Positions 52,070 through 62,250 of a stretch of 64,000 nucleotides of DNA are shown piece after piece. Under the pieces are notes generated by a model. That model searched no databases, was not told the origin of the DNA, and saw only the letters and a program-made list of their open reading frames with translations. A program made the translations under genes and the position numbers. Numbering within the stretch: position 1 is the stretch's first letter; the number at the start of each line of letters is the position of its first letter. The stretch comes from Leisingera aquaemixtae (GTDB lineage Bacteria; Pseudomonadota; Alphaproteobacteria; Rhodobacterales; Rhodobacteraceae). The DNA lies in assembly GCF_019801145.1 (NCBI RefSeq), contig NZ_JAHVJQ010000006.1, positions 124,001 to 188,000 on the forward strand, in the 5' to 3' direction.

Positions 52070-52140
52070 CTGCAGCCGGTTCACAATACGTCATCTGCCG
52101 TCGCAAATAGAACTAGACACAAGTGATCAGTTCATGTGAT

Positions 52141-52170
52141 TTGCGGCAAAGCCGTGCTGAAGTGCCGCAA
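52141..52170 (+). promoter_or_regulatory. Inverted repeat upstream of the sox operon
   Basis: TTGCGGCA (52141-52148) and TGCCGCAA (52163-52170) are exact inverses 14 bases apart, about 110 bp before soxB. They could be an operator for a betaine/sarcosine-responsive regulator or a leader RNA stem. Confidence 0.4.
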
Positions 52171-52277
52171 AACAAGCCTTGGGGCTAGGAGCAGCACGCG
52201 AAAGCGGATAGCAATGCCGCCAAGGCCCGGGTTGAATTTTGCCGGGCGGCGGAAGTGATTTGACGGGGAGGGATGAC

Positions 52278-53531
52278 ATGCGGTTTTCGGGCTGGCGTGT
52301 GCTTCGCGAGGGGCTCACCGGAAACAAGGGGTGGAAGCCTCACTGGCGGGACCCTGAACCCAAATCCGAATATGACGTGGTGATCATCGGCGGCGGCGGC
52401 CACGGGCTGGCAACCGCTTATTACCTAGCCAAGGAGCATGGCATCACCAATGTCGCGGTGCTGGAGAAGGGCTACCTTGGCGGCGGCAACGTCGGTCGCA
52501 ATACCACCATTGTCCGGGCAAACTACTACCTGCCGGGCAACTCGGAGTTCTATTCCCATTCCTTGCGGCTCTGGGAAGGGATGGAGCAGGACCTCAATTA
52601 TAACGCGATGATGTCCCAGCGCGGTATCATCAATCTGTTTCACAACGACGGCCAGCGCGACGCCGCCGTGCGCCGGGGCAATTCCATCGTCAACCAGGGG
52701 GATGACGCGGAGATCCTGAGCCGGGACGACCTGCGCCGGATGGCGCCGTTCCTGAACTTCGACAATGCCCGCTTTCCGATCATGGGCGGCCTGATGCAGC
52801 GCCGGGCTGGCACCGCGCGCCATGACGCGGTCGCCTGGGGCTATGCCCGCGCTGCCGACATGCGCGGGGTGGATCTGATCCAGAACTGCGAAGTTACCGG
52901 CATCGACGTCGAGAACGGCAAAGTGGTGGGCGTGCAGACCGCGCGCGGCCCGATCCGCGCCAAGAAGGTGGCGCTGGCGGCCGCGGGCCGCTCCGGCCAG
53001 GTTGCGGCGATGGCAGGGCTGACGCTGCCGATCGAAAGCCATGTGCTGCAGGCTTTTGTCTCGGAAGGGCTGAAGCCGATCGTGGACCATGTGATCACCT
53101 TTGCCGAGGGGCATCTTTACATCAGCCAGTCGGACAAGGGCGGCATGGTGTTCGGCAGCTACCTGGATTTCTACAGTTCCTACGCTGCGCGGGGCAATCT
53201 GCCGATGGTGGAGCATACGATGGAGAGTTTTGTGGCGATGGTGCCTGCGCTCAGCAAGGCGCGGCTGTTGCGCAGCTGGGGCGGCATCATGGACATGACG
53301 CCGGACGGCTCCCCGATCATTGATCATTCGCCGATTGATGGCCTCTACCTGAACTGCGGCTGGTGTTACGGCGGCTTCAAGGCAACGCCGGGATCGGGCA
53401 GCGTTTATGCGCATCTGATTGCCACGGACCGGCCGCACGGGGCAGCCACGAAATTCAAGCTCGACCGCTTCCGCAGCGGCGTTGGCCTGATGGACGAGGA
53501 GGGGACCGGTGCGCAGCATAACCTGCACTAA
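52278..53531 (+). CDS. soxB: Sarcosine oxidase subunit beta
   Basis: 417 residues. Heterotetrameric sarcosine oxidase converts sarcosine with tetrahydrofolate to glycine, 5,10-methylene-THF and H2O2. The FAD motif is DVVIIGGGGHGLATAYYLAK, and H182 in RHDAVAWGYA corresponds to the covalent FMN attachment site of characterised TSOX. The C-terminus GWCYGGFKATPGSG is intact. GGGGAGGGATGAC precedes the ATG at 52278. First gene of soxBDAG. Confidence 0.95.
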   Translation: MRFSGWRVLREGLTGNKGWKPHWRDPEPKSEYDVVIIGGGGHGLATAYYLAKEHGITNVAVLEKGYLGGGNVGRNTTIVRANYYLPGNSEFYSHSLRLWEGMEQDLNYNAMMSQRGIINLFHNDGQRDAAVRRGNSIVNQGDDAEILSRDDLRRMAPFLNFDNARFPIMGGLMQRRAGTARHDAVAWGYARAADMRGVDLIQNCEVTGIDVENGKVVGVQTARGPIRAKKVALAAAGRSGQVAAMAGLTLPIESHVLQAFVSEGLKPIVDHVITFAEGHLYISQSDKGGMVFGSYLDFYSSYAARGNLPMVEHTMESFVAMVPALSKARLLRSWGGIMDMTPDGSPIIDHSPIDGLYLNCGWCYGGFKATPGSGSVYAHLIATDRPHGAATKFKLDRFRSGVGLMDEEGTGAQHNLH

Positions 53532-53553
53532 GCGTTTGAAGCGCGCCGGGCAT

Positions 53554-53572
53554 GCCTCCGGCGGGAGTATTT
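53554..53572 (+). repeat. Dispersed intergenic repeat, copy 2
   Basis: The same 19-mer as 36668-36686, now inside the sox operon between soxB and soxD. It could form a small stem in the polycistronic RNA. Confidence 0.7.
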
Positions 53573-53597
53573 TTGCAAAGATGAAGGAGCGCCGGTC

Positions 53598-53867
53598 ATG
53601 AGAATTACCTGTCCGCTCTGCGGCGAGAGGGACCGCCGCGAATTCTATTACAAAGGCGCTGCACTTGTGCGCCCGGCTGAAGGCGAGGATCTGGATGCCT
53701 GGCATCAGTATGTGAACCTGCGGGAGAACCCGGCAGGGCCGCTGGATGAGCTGTGGTATCACGAGATGGGGTGCAATTCCTGGCTGAAGGTCACCCGCAA
53801 TACCGCGACGCATGAGATCCTGGCGGTGCAACTGGCATCCGAGGCCGGGCTGGGAGGGCAAAAATGA
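53598..53867 (+). CDS. soxD: Sarcosine oxidase subunit delta
   Basis: 89 residues, the zinc-binding small subunit. MRITCPLCGERDRREFYYKG supplies two Cys, and EMGCNSWLKVTRNTATHEIL completes the pattern. The stop overlaps soxA (ATGA). Confidence 0.93.
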   Translation: MRITCPLCGERDRREFYYKGAALVRPAEGEDLDAWHQYVNLRENPAGPLDELWYHEMGCNSWLKVTRNTATHEILAVQLASEAGLGGQK

Positions 53868-56809
53868 GACTTCCCGGAAAAGGTTTGAACCAGGGTGCGA
53901 AGCCGATCACCTTCGCCTTCAACGGCCGCCACATGATGGGGCTTGAGGGCGACACGCTGGCCTCGGCGCTTTTGGCAAATGACGTGCATCTGGTGGGGCG
54001 GTCGTTCAAATACCACCGCCCGCGCGGGGTGCTGACCGCGGGCAGCGAGGAGCCGAACGCGCTGGTGACCATCGGCACCGGCGGCCAGCAGGATCCGAAC
54101 GTGCGGGCCACCCAGCAGGAGCTGTTCGAGGGGCTGGAGGCACGCAGCCAGAATTGCTGGCCTTCGGTCGAGCGCGATCTGATGGCGCTGAACGACCTGG
54201 CGGCGCCGTTCTTTGGCGCGGGGTTCTATTACAAGACCTTCATGTGGCCGGCGGCGTTCTGGGAGAAGGTCTATGAGCCGCTGATCCGCAACGCGGCAGG
54301 CCTTGGCGCGCTGTCGGGCCAGGCGGATCAGGACCGCTATGAGAAGGCCTTTGCGTTCTGCGACGTGCTGGTGATCGGCTCCGGCCCCGCCGGGCTGATG
54401 GCGGCGCTGACTGCGGGCCGGGCCGGGGCCGATGTGATCCTGGCAGAGGAAGACAGCCGCATGGGCGGCCGCCTGCTGGCAGAGCGCGAGGAGATCGGCG
54501 GCAAGCCGGGTCATGCTTGGGCGGCAGAAGTGCTGGCCGAGCTGGAGGCGATGGATAATGTGCGGCTGATGACCCGTACTGCCGTCACCGGCGCCTACGA
54601 CCAGGGCACCTACGGCGCGCTGGAGCGGGTCTCGCACCATCTGCCGCGGCGGCATTCGCTGAAGGGCAGCCATCTGCCGCGCGAATGCTTCTGGCGGATC
54701 GCGGCCAAACACGCAGTGCTGGCGGCGGGCGCGATCGAGCGCCCGGTGGCGTTCCGCAACAACGACCGGCCCGGCATCATGATGGCGGGCGCCGTGCGCG
54801 CCTATCTGAACCGCTGGGGGGTGGCGCCGGGCGAACGCGTCACCGTCTTTGCCAACAACGATCAGGCGCACCGGACGGCGCGCGACCTGCATGACGCGGG
54901 TGTGCATATCGCGGCGGTGATCGACAGCCGCCACGAGGCGCCGGATGGCGGCCCCTATCAGGTGATCAAGGGTGCGCAGGTCTGTGACAGTGCCGGGCGT
55001 CAGCGGCTGGAGAGCATCACCGTGCGCTCGGTCAGGGGCGAGGAGAAGATCCAGACCGACTGCCTGGCGATGTCCGGTGGCTGGAACCCCTCGGTGCATC
55101 TGACCTGTCATCTGAACAGCCGGCCGGTGTGGACGCGCGAAGCACTGGCCTTTGTGCCAGCCGAAGGCGCAGTGCCGGGCATGGTCACAGCTGGCGCCTG
55201 CAATGGCACATTCTCTACCGCAGGTGCGCTGCGCGAGGGCGCCGTGGCTGCTGGCAAAGTTCTGGAGGCGCTGGGCCTGAAATCCTCCGCGGCCGAGCTG
55301 CCAGATGCAGAGGATGACCCTTACCGCATCTCGGCGCTGTGGGCGGTGCCGGGCAAGGGCCGCGCCTGGCTCGACTTCCAGAATGACGTAACCGTCAAGG
55401 ACGTGAAGCAGGCGGCCACCGAAAACTTCCGCTCGGTCGAGCATATGAAGCGCTATACCACGCAGGGCATGGCGACCGATCAGGGCAAGAACTCCAACGT
55501 CGCAGCGCTGGCGGTGCTGGCGGATGCGACCGGCCGGACAATCCCTGAGACTGGCACCACCACCTTCCGCCCGCCGTTTGTGCCGGTGTCGCTGGGGGCG
55601 ATGGGGGCAGGGGCCACGGATGAGGGCTTCAAGCCGCAGCGCTTCCTGACCTCGCACGGCGAGAGCGACACCCGCGGGGCGCATCAGCTGGAAGTGGGCC
55701 TGTGGTACCGCGCTGCCTATTTCCCGAAGCCGGGCGAGACCAGCTGGCGCCAGTCCTGCGACCGCGAAGTGACCACGGTGCGCAATGCTGTGGGCATCTG
55801 CGATGTCTCCACCCTGGGCAAGATCGACATCCAGGGGCCGGACGCGGGCAAATTCCTGGATTTCCTCTACACCAACACCTTCAGCACGCTGAAGGTGGGC
55901 AGGGTCCGTTACGGGCTGATGCTGCGCGAGGACGGTTTTGTCATGGATGACGGCACCACCGCGCGGGTGGGCGAAAACCACTTTGTCATGACCACCACCA
56001 CCGCCGCCGCAGGGCAGGTGATGGCGCATATGGAGTTCGTGAGCCAGGTGCTCTACCCGGAATGGGACGTGCGCTTTACCTCTGTGACGGAGCAATGGGC
56101 GCAGTTTGCCGTGGCCGGGCCGAAATCGCGGGAACTGCTGAACGGGCTGATCGACGAGGAGGTGAACGGTGAGACCTGGCCCTTCATGGGTTGCGGCGGG
56201 GCGACCGTTCTGGGCGTCAAGGGGCGGCTGTTCCGGATCTCCTTCTCGGGCGAGCATGCCTATGAGGTGGCGGTGCCTGCGCGCTATGGCGAGAGCCTGT
56301 ACCGCGAGCTGCTGAAGCGGGCGGAGGCGATGGGCGGCGGCGCCTATGGCATGGAAGCGCTCAATGTCCTGCGGATCGAGAAGGGCCTGATCACGCACGC
56401 CGAGATCAACGGCACCGTGACCGCCTTTGACCTGGGCCTGCAGGGGATGATGTCCAAGAAGAAGGATTTCCTGGGCAAGGCCATGTCCACGCGCGAAGGC
56501 CTGATGGCCGAAGACCGGATGCGCCTTGTGGGACTGAAACCCGTTGGTGCTGCCAAGGAAATCACCGCCGGCGCGCATCTGTTCACGCCGGGCGACCCGG
56601 TCGAGCGGATTTATGACCAGGGCTATGTAACCTCGGCCGGCTATTCGCCGACGCTTGGTCATTCGATTGGCCTGGCATTCCTGAAAGAGGGGCCGGAGCG
56701 GATTGGCGAGACCGTACGCCTGGTCGATCATATGCGCGGTGTGGATACCCTGTGCGAGGTTGTTTCGCCTGTGTTCTTTGATCCCGAAGGAGACCGTGCC
56801 CGTGGCTGA
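53864..56809 (+). CDS. soxA: Sarcosine oxidase subunit alpha
   Basis: 981 residues, the large subunit. An N-terminal ferredoxin-like region is followed by a NAD-binding Rossmann domain (VLVIGSGPAGLMAALTAGRA, about residues 168-190), and the C-terminal half is a folate-binding GcvT-type domain (RTGVGICDVSTLGK-like, here RNAVGICDVSTLGKIDIQGP). The site for NAD and THF is thus complete. GTG start of soxG overlaps the stop by 8 bp. Confidence 0.95.
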   Translation: MRLPGKGLNQGAKPITFAFNGRHMMGLEGDTLASALLANDVHLVGRSFKYHRPRGVLTAGSEEPNALVTIGTGGQQDPNVRATQQELFEGLEARSQNCWPSVERDLMALNDLAAPFFGAGFYYKTFMWPAAFWEKVYEPLIRNAAGLGALSGQADQDRYEKAFAFCDVLVIGSGPAGLMAALTAGRAGADVILAEEDSRMGGRLLAEREEIGGKPGHAWAAEVLAELEAMDNVRLMTRTAVTGAYDQGTYGALERVSHHLPRRHSLKGSHLPRECFWRIAAKHAVLAAGAIERPVAFRNNDRPGIMMAGAVRAYLNRWGVAPGERVTVFANNDQAHRTARDLHDAGVHIAAVIDSRHEAPDGGPYQVIKGAQVCDSAGRQRLESITVRSVRGEEKIQTDCLAMSGGWNPSVHLTCHLNSRPVWTREALAFVPAEGAVPGMVTAGACNGTFSTAGALREGAVAAGKVLEALGLKSSAAELPDAEDDPYRISALWAVPGKGRAWLDFQNDVTVKDVKQAATENFRSVEHMKRYTTQGMATDQGKNSNVAALAVLADATGRTIPETGTTTFRPPFVPVSLGAMGAGATDEGFKPQRFLTSHGESDTRGAHQLEVGLWYRAAYFPKPGETSWRQSCDREVTTVRNAVGICDVSTLGKIDIQGPDAGKFLDFLYTNTFSTLKVGRVRYGLMLREDGFVMDDGTTARVGENHFVMTTTTAAAGQVMAHMEFVSQVLYPEWDVRFTSVTEQWAQFAVAGPKSRELLNGLIDEEVNGETWPFMGCGGATVLGVKGRLFRISFSGEHAYEVAVPARYGESLYRELLKRAEAMGGGAYGMEALNVLRIEKGLITHAEINGTVTAFDLGLQGMMSKKKDFLGKAMSTREGLMAEDRMRLVGLKPVGAAKEITAGAHLFTPGDPVERIYDQGYVTSAGYSPTLGHSIGLAFLKEGPERIGETVRLVDHMRGVDTLCEVVSPVFFDPEGDRARG

Positions 56810-57347
56810 TTTGATTGCAAAGAGCCCCTGCGAGGGGCTGCTGCCGGTAACCATTGGCGGCATAAGCCTGACTGAGGAACAGCCCGGCAGCATGTGGGCC
56901 TTGGCGCCATTCAAGGGGCAGGAGAAGGCGCTGGGCAAGGCGCTGGAGGCGGCGCATGGCATGGCCTTCCCGGCGGTGAACCGCGCAACCGGCAAGGCAG
57001 GCAGCCGGGCTGTCTGGTTCGGCCGGGAGATGGCGCTGCTGATGGGGCCGGAGCCTGACGCCAATCTGGCCGAGCATGCCGCGCTGACGGATCAGAGCGA
57101 CGCCTGGGCAGTGGTTCGGCTGGAGGGGGCTGGGGCCGAGGACGTGCTGGCGCGGCTGGTGCCGGTGGATCTGCGCCCGCACGTCTTCAAGCGCGGCCAT
57201 ACCGTGCGGACGGAACTGAAGCACATGATGGCCTCGGTGACCCGCACCGGGCCGCAGGCGTTTCAGATCATGGTGTTCCGCTCGATGGCAAAAACGCTTG
57301 TGCATGATTTGAAAACAGCGATGGAAGCCGTCACGGCGCGGGGGTAA
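56802..57347 (+). CDS. soxG: Sarcosine oxidase subunit gamma
   Basis: 181 residues. The GTG at 56802 overlaps soxA, with GAAGGAG as ribosome-binding site. The body resembles a GcvT-like half-domain (SDAWAVVRLEGAGAEDVLAR). It completes the heterotetramer. Confidence 0.92.
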   Translation: MADLIAKSPCEGLLPVTIGGISLTEEQPGSMWALAPFKGQEKALGKALEAAHGMAFPAVNRATGKAGSRAVWFGREMALLMGPEPDANLAEHAALTDQSDAWAVVRLEGAGAEDVLARLVPVDLRPHVFKRGHTVRTELKHMMASVTRTGPQAFQIMVFRSMAKTLVHDLKTAMEAVTARG

Positions 57348-57384
57348 CCTGCGGGGATCACCAACTGATTCCCGGAGCGCATCT

Positions 57385-57723
57385 ATGATCCGCATCGCCC
57401 TTGCAGCCGCCTTGCTGGCGGCGCCGGCCTATGCTTCTGAAACCAAAGAAGAAAGCTGCAAATACCAGGGCCAGGTCATGGCCGCGGTGCAGCAGGCCCG
57501 GCTGGACCGGGTGAAGCAGGAAGAGGTGGAACAGGTGATTCTGGACAGCGATCCGGAATGGCCAGATGCCTATTCCAATGCCATCCCGCAGCTGACGCAG
57601 CATGTCTATGCAATGAAGCGGCGCGACCTGAAGAGCACCGATCTCGGCGCGCTGTTCGAACAGCAGTGCCTGCAGAACTGGGATCAGATCCAGGCGATGC
57701 AGAAACAGCTGAAGTCGAACTGA
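57385..57723 (+). CDS. Small exported protein upstream of dnaG
   Basis: 112 residues with a signal peptide (MIRIALAAALLAAPAYASET). The mature part has two Cys (EESCKYQG and QQCLQNWD), which may form a disulphide. No family is recognised, but the position before dnaG recurs in relatives as far as I know. It could be co-transcribed with dnaG, whose start is 2 bp beyond the stop. Confidence 0.7.
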   Translation: MIRIALAAALLAAPAYASETKEESCKYQGQVMAAVQQARLDRVKQEEVEQVILDSDPEWPDAYSNAIPQLTQHVYAMKRRDLKSTDLGALFEQQCLQNWDQIQAMQKQLKSN

Positions 57724-57724
57724 T

Positions 57725-59722
57725 ATGTCCCTGCCGCCCGGCTTTCTGGATGAACTGCGCACCCGCATCAGCATATCTGATGTTGTCGGGCGCAAGGTCA
57801 TGTGGGACCAGCGCAAGTCGCAGCCGGGCAAGGGCGACTACTGGGGGCCGTGCCCCTTCCACCACGAAAAGACCGCTTCGTTTCACGTCGAGGACCGCAA
57901 GGGATTCTATTACTGCTTCGGCTGCCACGCCAAGGGTGATGCGCTGAAGTTTGTCCAGGAAACCGAGAACGTCGGTTTCATGGAGGCGGTGGAGATCCTG
58001 GCGAATGAGGCGGGCATGGAGATGCCCAAGCGCGATCCGCGCGCGCAGGAAAAGCAGGACCGCCGGACGCTGCTGGCAGAAGTCATGGAGCAGGCGGTGC
58101 AGTTCTTCCGCCTGCAGCTCAAGACCAATGCCGCCCAGGACGCCCGCGCCTATCTGCAGCGGCGGGGCATGACGGCGCAGGCGCTGGACCGCTGGGAAAT
58201 CGGCTTTGCTCCTGACGGCTGGCAGAACCTGTGGGACGCTTTGCGCGGCAAGAACGTGCCCGAGGATCTGATCATCGGCGCGGGGCTGGCCAAGCCGTCG
58301 AATAAGGGCGGCAAGCCCTATGACACCTTCCGCAACCGGATCATGTTCCCGATCCGCGATGCGCGCGGCCGTGCGATTGCCTTTGGCGGCCGGGCGATGG
58401 ACCCCAATGACAACGCCAAATACCTGAACTCGCCTGAGACCGAGCTGTTCGACAAGGGCCGCAGCCTTTACAATCACGGGCCGGCGCGGGCGGCCTCCGG
58501 GCGCGGTTCCACGCTGGTTGTCGCCGAAGGCTACATGGATGTGATTGCGCTGTCGGAGGGCGGTTTCCAGTCCTCCGTGGCGCCGCTCGGCACCGCGATC
58601 ACTGAAAACCAGCTGCAGATGCTGTGGCGCATGTCGGATGAGCCGATCATCGCGCTGGATGGTGACACTGCAGGCATTCGCGCCGCCATGCGGCTGATCG
58701 ACCTGGCGCTGCCCCTGCTGGAAGCGGGCAAGTCGCTGCGCTTTGCCATCATGCCGGAAGGCAAGGACCCGGACGACATGATCCGCAGCGAAGGGCCGGA
58801 AGCGGTGCAGGCGGTGCTGGATCAGGCGATTCCGATGGTCAAGCTGCTGTGGCAGCGCGAGACCGAGGGCAAGGTCTTTGACAGCCCCGAGCGCAAGGCC
58901 GCGCTCGACAAAAGCTTGCGGGAAAAGATCAAGCTGATCCGCGATCCGTCGATCCGCAAGCACTACGGCGAGGACGTCAAGGAAATGCGCTGGCAGCTGT
59001 TCCGAGGCAGCCGGGGCGGCAGCGAGGGCGGTTTTCCGCAGCGCGGCGGCAAGGGCGGCGGCTTCCGCGACGGCGCCCGCGCGCCCTGGAAGCCAGGAAA
59101 GGGCTTTGGCGCGATCCCGCAGCCGCGGGCAACCACCCGCGCCTCGCTGGTGGCAGGCGCCAATGATGAATCCTTTGCCGCCATGCGCGAAGCGGTGATC
59201 CTGGCGACAGCCATCACCACGCCGGAAGTGATCCCGGAATTCGAGACCAGCCTGGAGCGCCTGCAATGCGCCGACCCGGACCTGGCAGCGCTGCGCGACA
59301 TGGTGCTGCGCCACGGCATCGACGCGCCGGAGCGGCTGCGCGAGGAAATCGACTGGTCTTTGGGCCCTCATGCCCTTGAAAACCTCTTTGCCCTTCGCCA
59401 CGTTGCAATCATCCCCTGCCTGCGCAAACCCGGCGACACCGAACTGGCCAGCATGACCCTGGCGGAAGAGCTCGCAAAACTCGAAGCGCGGCGCGGGCTG
59501 GATGCGGAACTGGCAGAAGCCGAAGAGGATTTGCACGGCCTTGCGGATGAGGCGCTGACCTGGCGGCTGCGGCAGGCGGCAGAGGCCAAGAACAAGGCCG
59601 TGCGCAGCGAAAATGAGGACAAGGCGACATATGACGTGGGCAAGAATGGCGCGCGGCTCAACCGGGATGAGCGCGATGCCTTCGGTGCCCTTTTGGACCG
59701 GATCGGCTTTTCCGAGAAGTGA
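57725..59722 (+). CDS. dnaG: DNA primase
   Basis: 665 residues. Makes RNA primers for replication. The CHC2 zinc finger has C43, H46, C64 and C67 in CPFHHEKTASF and YYCFGCHAKG. The Toprim domain has VVAEGYMDVIAL and IALDGDTAGI. A Gly/Arg-rich linker (RGGSEGGFPQRGGKGGGFRD) separates the catalytic core from the C-terminal helicase-interaction region. It forms the macromolecular-synthesis pair with rpoD. Confidence 0.96.
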   Translation: MSLPPGFLDELRTRISISDVVGRKVMWDQRKSQPGKGDYWGPCPFHHEKTASFHVEDRKGFYYCFGCHAKGDALKFVQETENVGFMEAVEILANEAGMEMPKRDPRAQEKQDRRTLLAEVMEQAVQFFRLQLKTNAAQDARAYLQRRGMTAQALDRWEIGFAPDGWQNLWDALRGKNVPEDLIIGAGLAKPSNKGGKPYDTFRNRIMFPIRDARGRAIAFGGRAMDPNDNAKYLNSPETELFDKGRSLYNHGPARAASGRGSTLVVAEGYMDVIALSEGGFQSSVAPLGTAITENQLQMLWRMSDEPIIALDGDTAGIRAAMRLIDLALPLLEAGKSLRFAIMPEGKDPDDMIRSEGPEAVQAVLDQAIPMVKLLWQRETEGKVFDSPERKAALDKSLREKIKLIRDPSIRKHYGEDVKEMRWQLFRGSRGGSEGGFPQRGGKGGGFRDGARAPWKPGKGFGAIPQPRATTRASLVAGANDESFAAMREAVILATAITTPEVIPEFETSLERLQCADPDLAALRDMVLRHGIDAPERLREEIDWSLGPHALENLFALRHVAIIPCLRKPGDTELASMTLAEELAKLEARRGLDAELAEAEEDLHGLADEALTWRLRQAAEAKNKAVRSENEDKATYDVGKNGARLNRDERDAFGALLDRIGFSEK

Positions 59723-59854
59723 CGCGCAGTGTGATTCTGCGTTTTGCTAAGGAAGAGCACAGGAAAATTGGGTAAACGGGGTGACGAATCGGATGATCGC
59801 GCTAATGATTCGCGTGATTCGAACCGCCCCGCAGCCCCTGAGTAGGAGCAATGA

Positions 59855-61837
59855 ATGGCCGCCAAAGACACCGACGACCGCAAACCTGACGATCAGGACG
59901 CCGAAATCTCCCTTGATATGAGCCAGGCTCAGGTCAAGAAGATGATCGCGGAAGCCCGCGAGAAAGGCTACATCACCTACGATCAGCTCAATCAGGTTCT
60001 GCCGCCGGATCAGGTCAGCTCGGAACAGATCGAAGACGTGATGTCGATGCTCAGCGAGATGGGCATCAACATCATCGAGGACGAAGAGGCCGAGGAAGAA
60101 GAGAACAAGGGCACCACCGACCTTGTGACCACCGAAGGCCCGCGCGAAGTTGCGCTGGCCGGCGCCCAGACCGAAAAGCTGGACCGCACCGACGACCCGG
60201 TGCGCATGTACCTGCGCGAAATGGGCTCGGTCGAGCTTTTGAGCCGCGAAGGCGAGATCGCGATTGCGAAACGCATCGAGGCGGGCCGCAACACCATGAT
60301 CGCCGGCCTGTGTGAAAGCCCGCTGACCTTCCAGGCGATCACCATCTGGCACGACGAACTCCTGTCCGAGGACATCCTGCTGCGCGACGTCATCGACCTG
60401 GAGGCCACCTTCGGCAACCAGCTGGATGAGGACGGCGAAGAGGAGCCGGTTGTCGACACCTCCGCCGTGGCAGCATCCAAGCCGGCCAAGGAAGAAGGCC
60501 CGGAGCTGGACGCCGACGGCAACCCGATTGCCAGCGATGATGATGACGACGAGGACGATCAGGCCAACATGTCGCTGGCCGCGATGGAAGCCGCGCTCAA
60601 GGACCGGGTGCTGGTCACGCTGGAGCGGATCTCCACCGACTTCGCCGAGCTTAGCGAAATGCAGGACAGCCGGATTTCGGCAACTCTGAACGAGGACGGC
60701 TCTTTCAGCACTGATGACGAGGCGCGCTATCAGTCGCTGCGCTCGGAAATCGTTGAGCTGGTGAACGGCCTGCACCTGCACAACAACCGTATCGAAGCGC
60801 TGATCGACCAGCTTTATGGCATCAACCGCCGCGTCATGCAGATCGACAGCTCGATGGTGAAGCTGGCCGACCAGGCCCGCATCAATCGCCGCGAGTTCGT
60901 GGACGCCTACCGCGGCCGCGAGCTGGACCCGAACTGGCTGTCCGACATGGGCGAGAAGCCGGGCCGCGGCTGGCAGATGTTCATCGAACGCTCCACTGAC
61001 AAGGTCGAGGAGCTGCGCGCCGACATGGCCCAGGTGGGCCAGTATGTGGGTCTGGACATCTCCGAATTCCGCCGCATCGTGCAGCAGGTCCAAAAGGGTG
61101 AGAAGGAAGCCCGCCAGGCCAAGAAGGAAATGGTCGAGGCCAACCTTCGCCTGGTGATTTCGATCGCCAAGAAATATACCAACCGCGGCCTGCAGTTCCT
61201 GGACTTGATCCAGGAAGGCAACATCGGCCTGATGAAGGCGGTGGATAAGTTCGAATACCGCCGCGGCTACAAGTTCTCGACCTATGCGACCTGGTGGATC
61301 CGCCAGGCCATCACCCGTTCGATTGCCGACCAGGCCCGCACCATCCGGATCCCGGTCCACATGATCGAGACCATCAACAAGCTGGTCCGCACCGGCCGCC
61401 AGATGCTGCACGAGATCGGCCGCGAGCCGACCCCGGAAGAACTGGCCGACAAGCTACAGATGCCGCTGGAGAAGGTCCGCAAGGTGATGAAGATTGCCAA
61501 GGAGCCTATCTCTCTCGAAACCCCGATCGGCGACGAGGAAGATTCGCAGCTGGGCGATTTCATCGAGGACAAGAATGCCGTGCTGCCCTTGGACAGCGCC
61601 ATTCAGGAGAACCTCAAGGAAACCACCACCCGGGTTCTGGCCTCGCTCACCCCGCGTGAGGAGCGGGTTCTGCGGATGCGTTTCGGCATCGGCATGAACA
61701 CCGACCACACCCTGGAAGAGGTCGGCCAGCAGTTCAGCGTGACCCGCGAACGGATCCGCCAGATCGAGGCGAAGGCGCTCAGGAAACTGAAGCACCCCAG
61801 CCGCAGCCGCAAGCTGCGCAGCTTCCTGGATCAATAA
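59855..61837 (+). CDS. rpoD: RNA polymerase primary sigma factor
   Basis: 660 residues. Region 1.1 ([20 protein letters not shown]) leads to a long acidic non-conserved region ([20 protein letters not shown]). Region 2 is [17 protein letters not shown], region 4 is [20 protein letters not shown] and [28 protein letters not shown] precedes the ATG at 59855. The 132-bp gap after dnaG can hold its own promoter. A terminator follows. Confidence 0.97.
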   Translation: MAAKDTDDRKPDDQDAEISLDMSQAQVKKMIAEAREKGYITYDQLNQVLPPDQVSSEQIEDVMSMLSEMGINIIEDEEAEEEENKGTTDLVTTEGPREVALAGAQTEKLDRTDDPVRMYLREMGSVELLSREGEIAIAKRIEAGRNTMIAGLCESPLTFQAITIWHDELLSEDILLRDVIDLEATFGNQLDEDGEEEPVVDTSAVAASKPAKEEGPELDADGNPIASDDDDDEDDQANMSLAAMEAALKDRVLVTLERISTDFAELSEMQDSRISATLNEDGSFSTDDEARYQSLRSEIVELVNGLHLHNNRIEALIDQLYGINRRVMQIDSSMVKLADQARINRREFVDAYRGRELDPNWLSDMGEKPGRGWQMFIERSTDKVEELRADMAQVGQYVGLDISEFRRIVQQVQKGEKEARQAKKEMVEANLRLVISIAKKYTNRGLQFLDLIQEGNIGLMKAVDKFEYRRGYKFSTYATWWIRQAITRSIADQARTIRIPVHMIETINKLVRTGRQMLHEIGREPTPEELADKLQMPLEKVRKVMKIAKEPISLETPIGDEEDSQLGDFIEDKNAVLPLDSAIQENLKETTTRVLASLTPREERVLRMRFGIGMNTDHTLEEVGQQFSVTRERIRQIEAKALRKLKHPSRSRKLRSFLDQ

Positions 61838-61842
61838 AGTTG

Positions 61843-61866
61843 AAGGCGCCCTGCGGGGCGCCTTTT
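61843..61866 (+). terminator. Terminator of rpoD
   Basis: AAGGCGCCC/GGGCGCCTT with a 4-base loop and TTTT, 6 bp after the stop. Confidence 0.88.
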
Positions 61867-61869
61867 CAT

Positions 61870-62223
61870 TTGCGAGGAACCAATGGCTTCAACGAATATT
61901 GGGCAAATCGAATTTTCAATGAATATGTCAAGCTGCGGCAATCAAGTGACAAGGTTTTTGTTACATACGGAGACTTGGCAGAGATGATTGGGCGTCAGGG
62001 GGAGCATAGATTGCTGGGGGCTCCCTTAGATCTGGTGCGGGCGATCTGTGAAAAGGAGAAACTTCCTGACTTTGCAACTGTTGTTATAGATCAGAAAAGT
62101 TTGAAGTCAGGGGAAATGAAACCATCGCCGAAGGCTTTGGAAAAGTACGGTAGTTGGCCCGGTTTGAGAGCTGAGCAGGCGCGTGTTTTGGCGTTTGATT
62201 GGAACACGGTTGAAGTCGAATAG
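61870..62223 (+). CDS. AT-rich orphan hypothetical protein, start uncertain
   Basis: An open frame of up to 117 residues from the first in-frame TTG after the terminator; no convincing start or ribosome-binding site is visible. The sequence (FNEYWANRIFNEYVKLRQSS, VTYGDLAEMIGRQGEHRLLG) looks like a real protein, with charged helices, but I do not recognise it. Base composition is much lower in GC than all neighbours, suggesting recent acquisition or loss of its 5' end. Confidence 0.5.
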   Translation: MRGTNGFNEYWANRIFNEYVKLRQSSDKVFVTYGDLAEMIGRQGEHRLLGAPLDLVRAICEKEKLPDFATVVIDQKSLKSGEMKPSPKALEKYGSWPGLRAEQARVLAFDWNTVEVE

Positions 62224-62250
62224 GCAACTTTCTGAAAGAGACAGTAAACG

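Noticed and set aside
53759-57064. A 1101-codon open frame on the minus strand opposite soxA
   Set aside because: It lies antisense to clearly conserved soxD-soxA-soxG and is open only because high GC at third positions removes stop codons from that frame. Its composition is rich in His, Arg and Ala as usual for such shadows.
59747-61411. A 554-codon open frame opposite rpoD
   Set aside because: Antisense to rpoD, no start signal and no recognisable domain.
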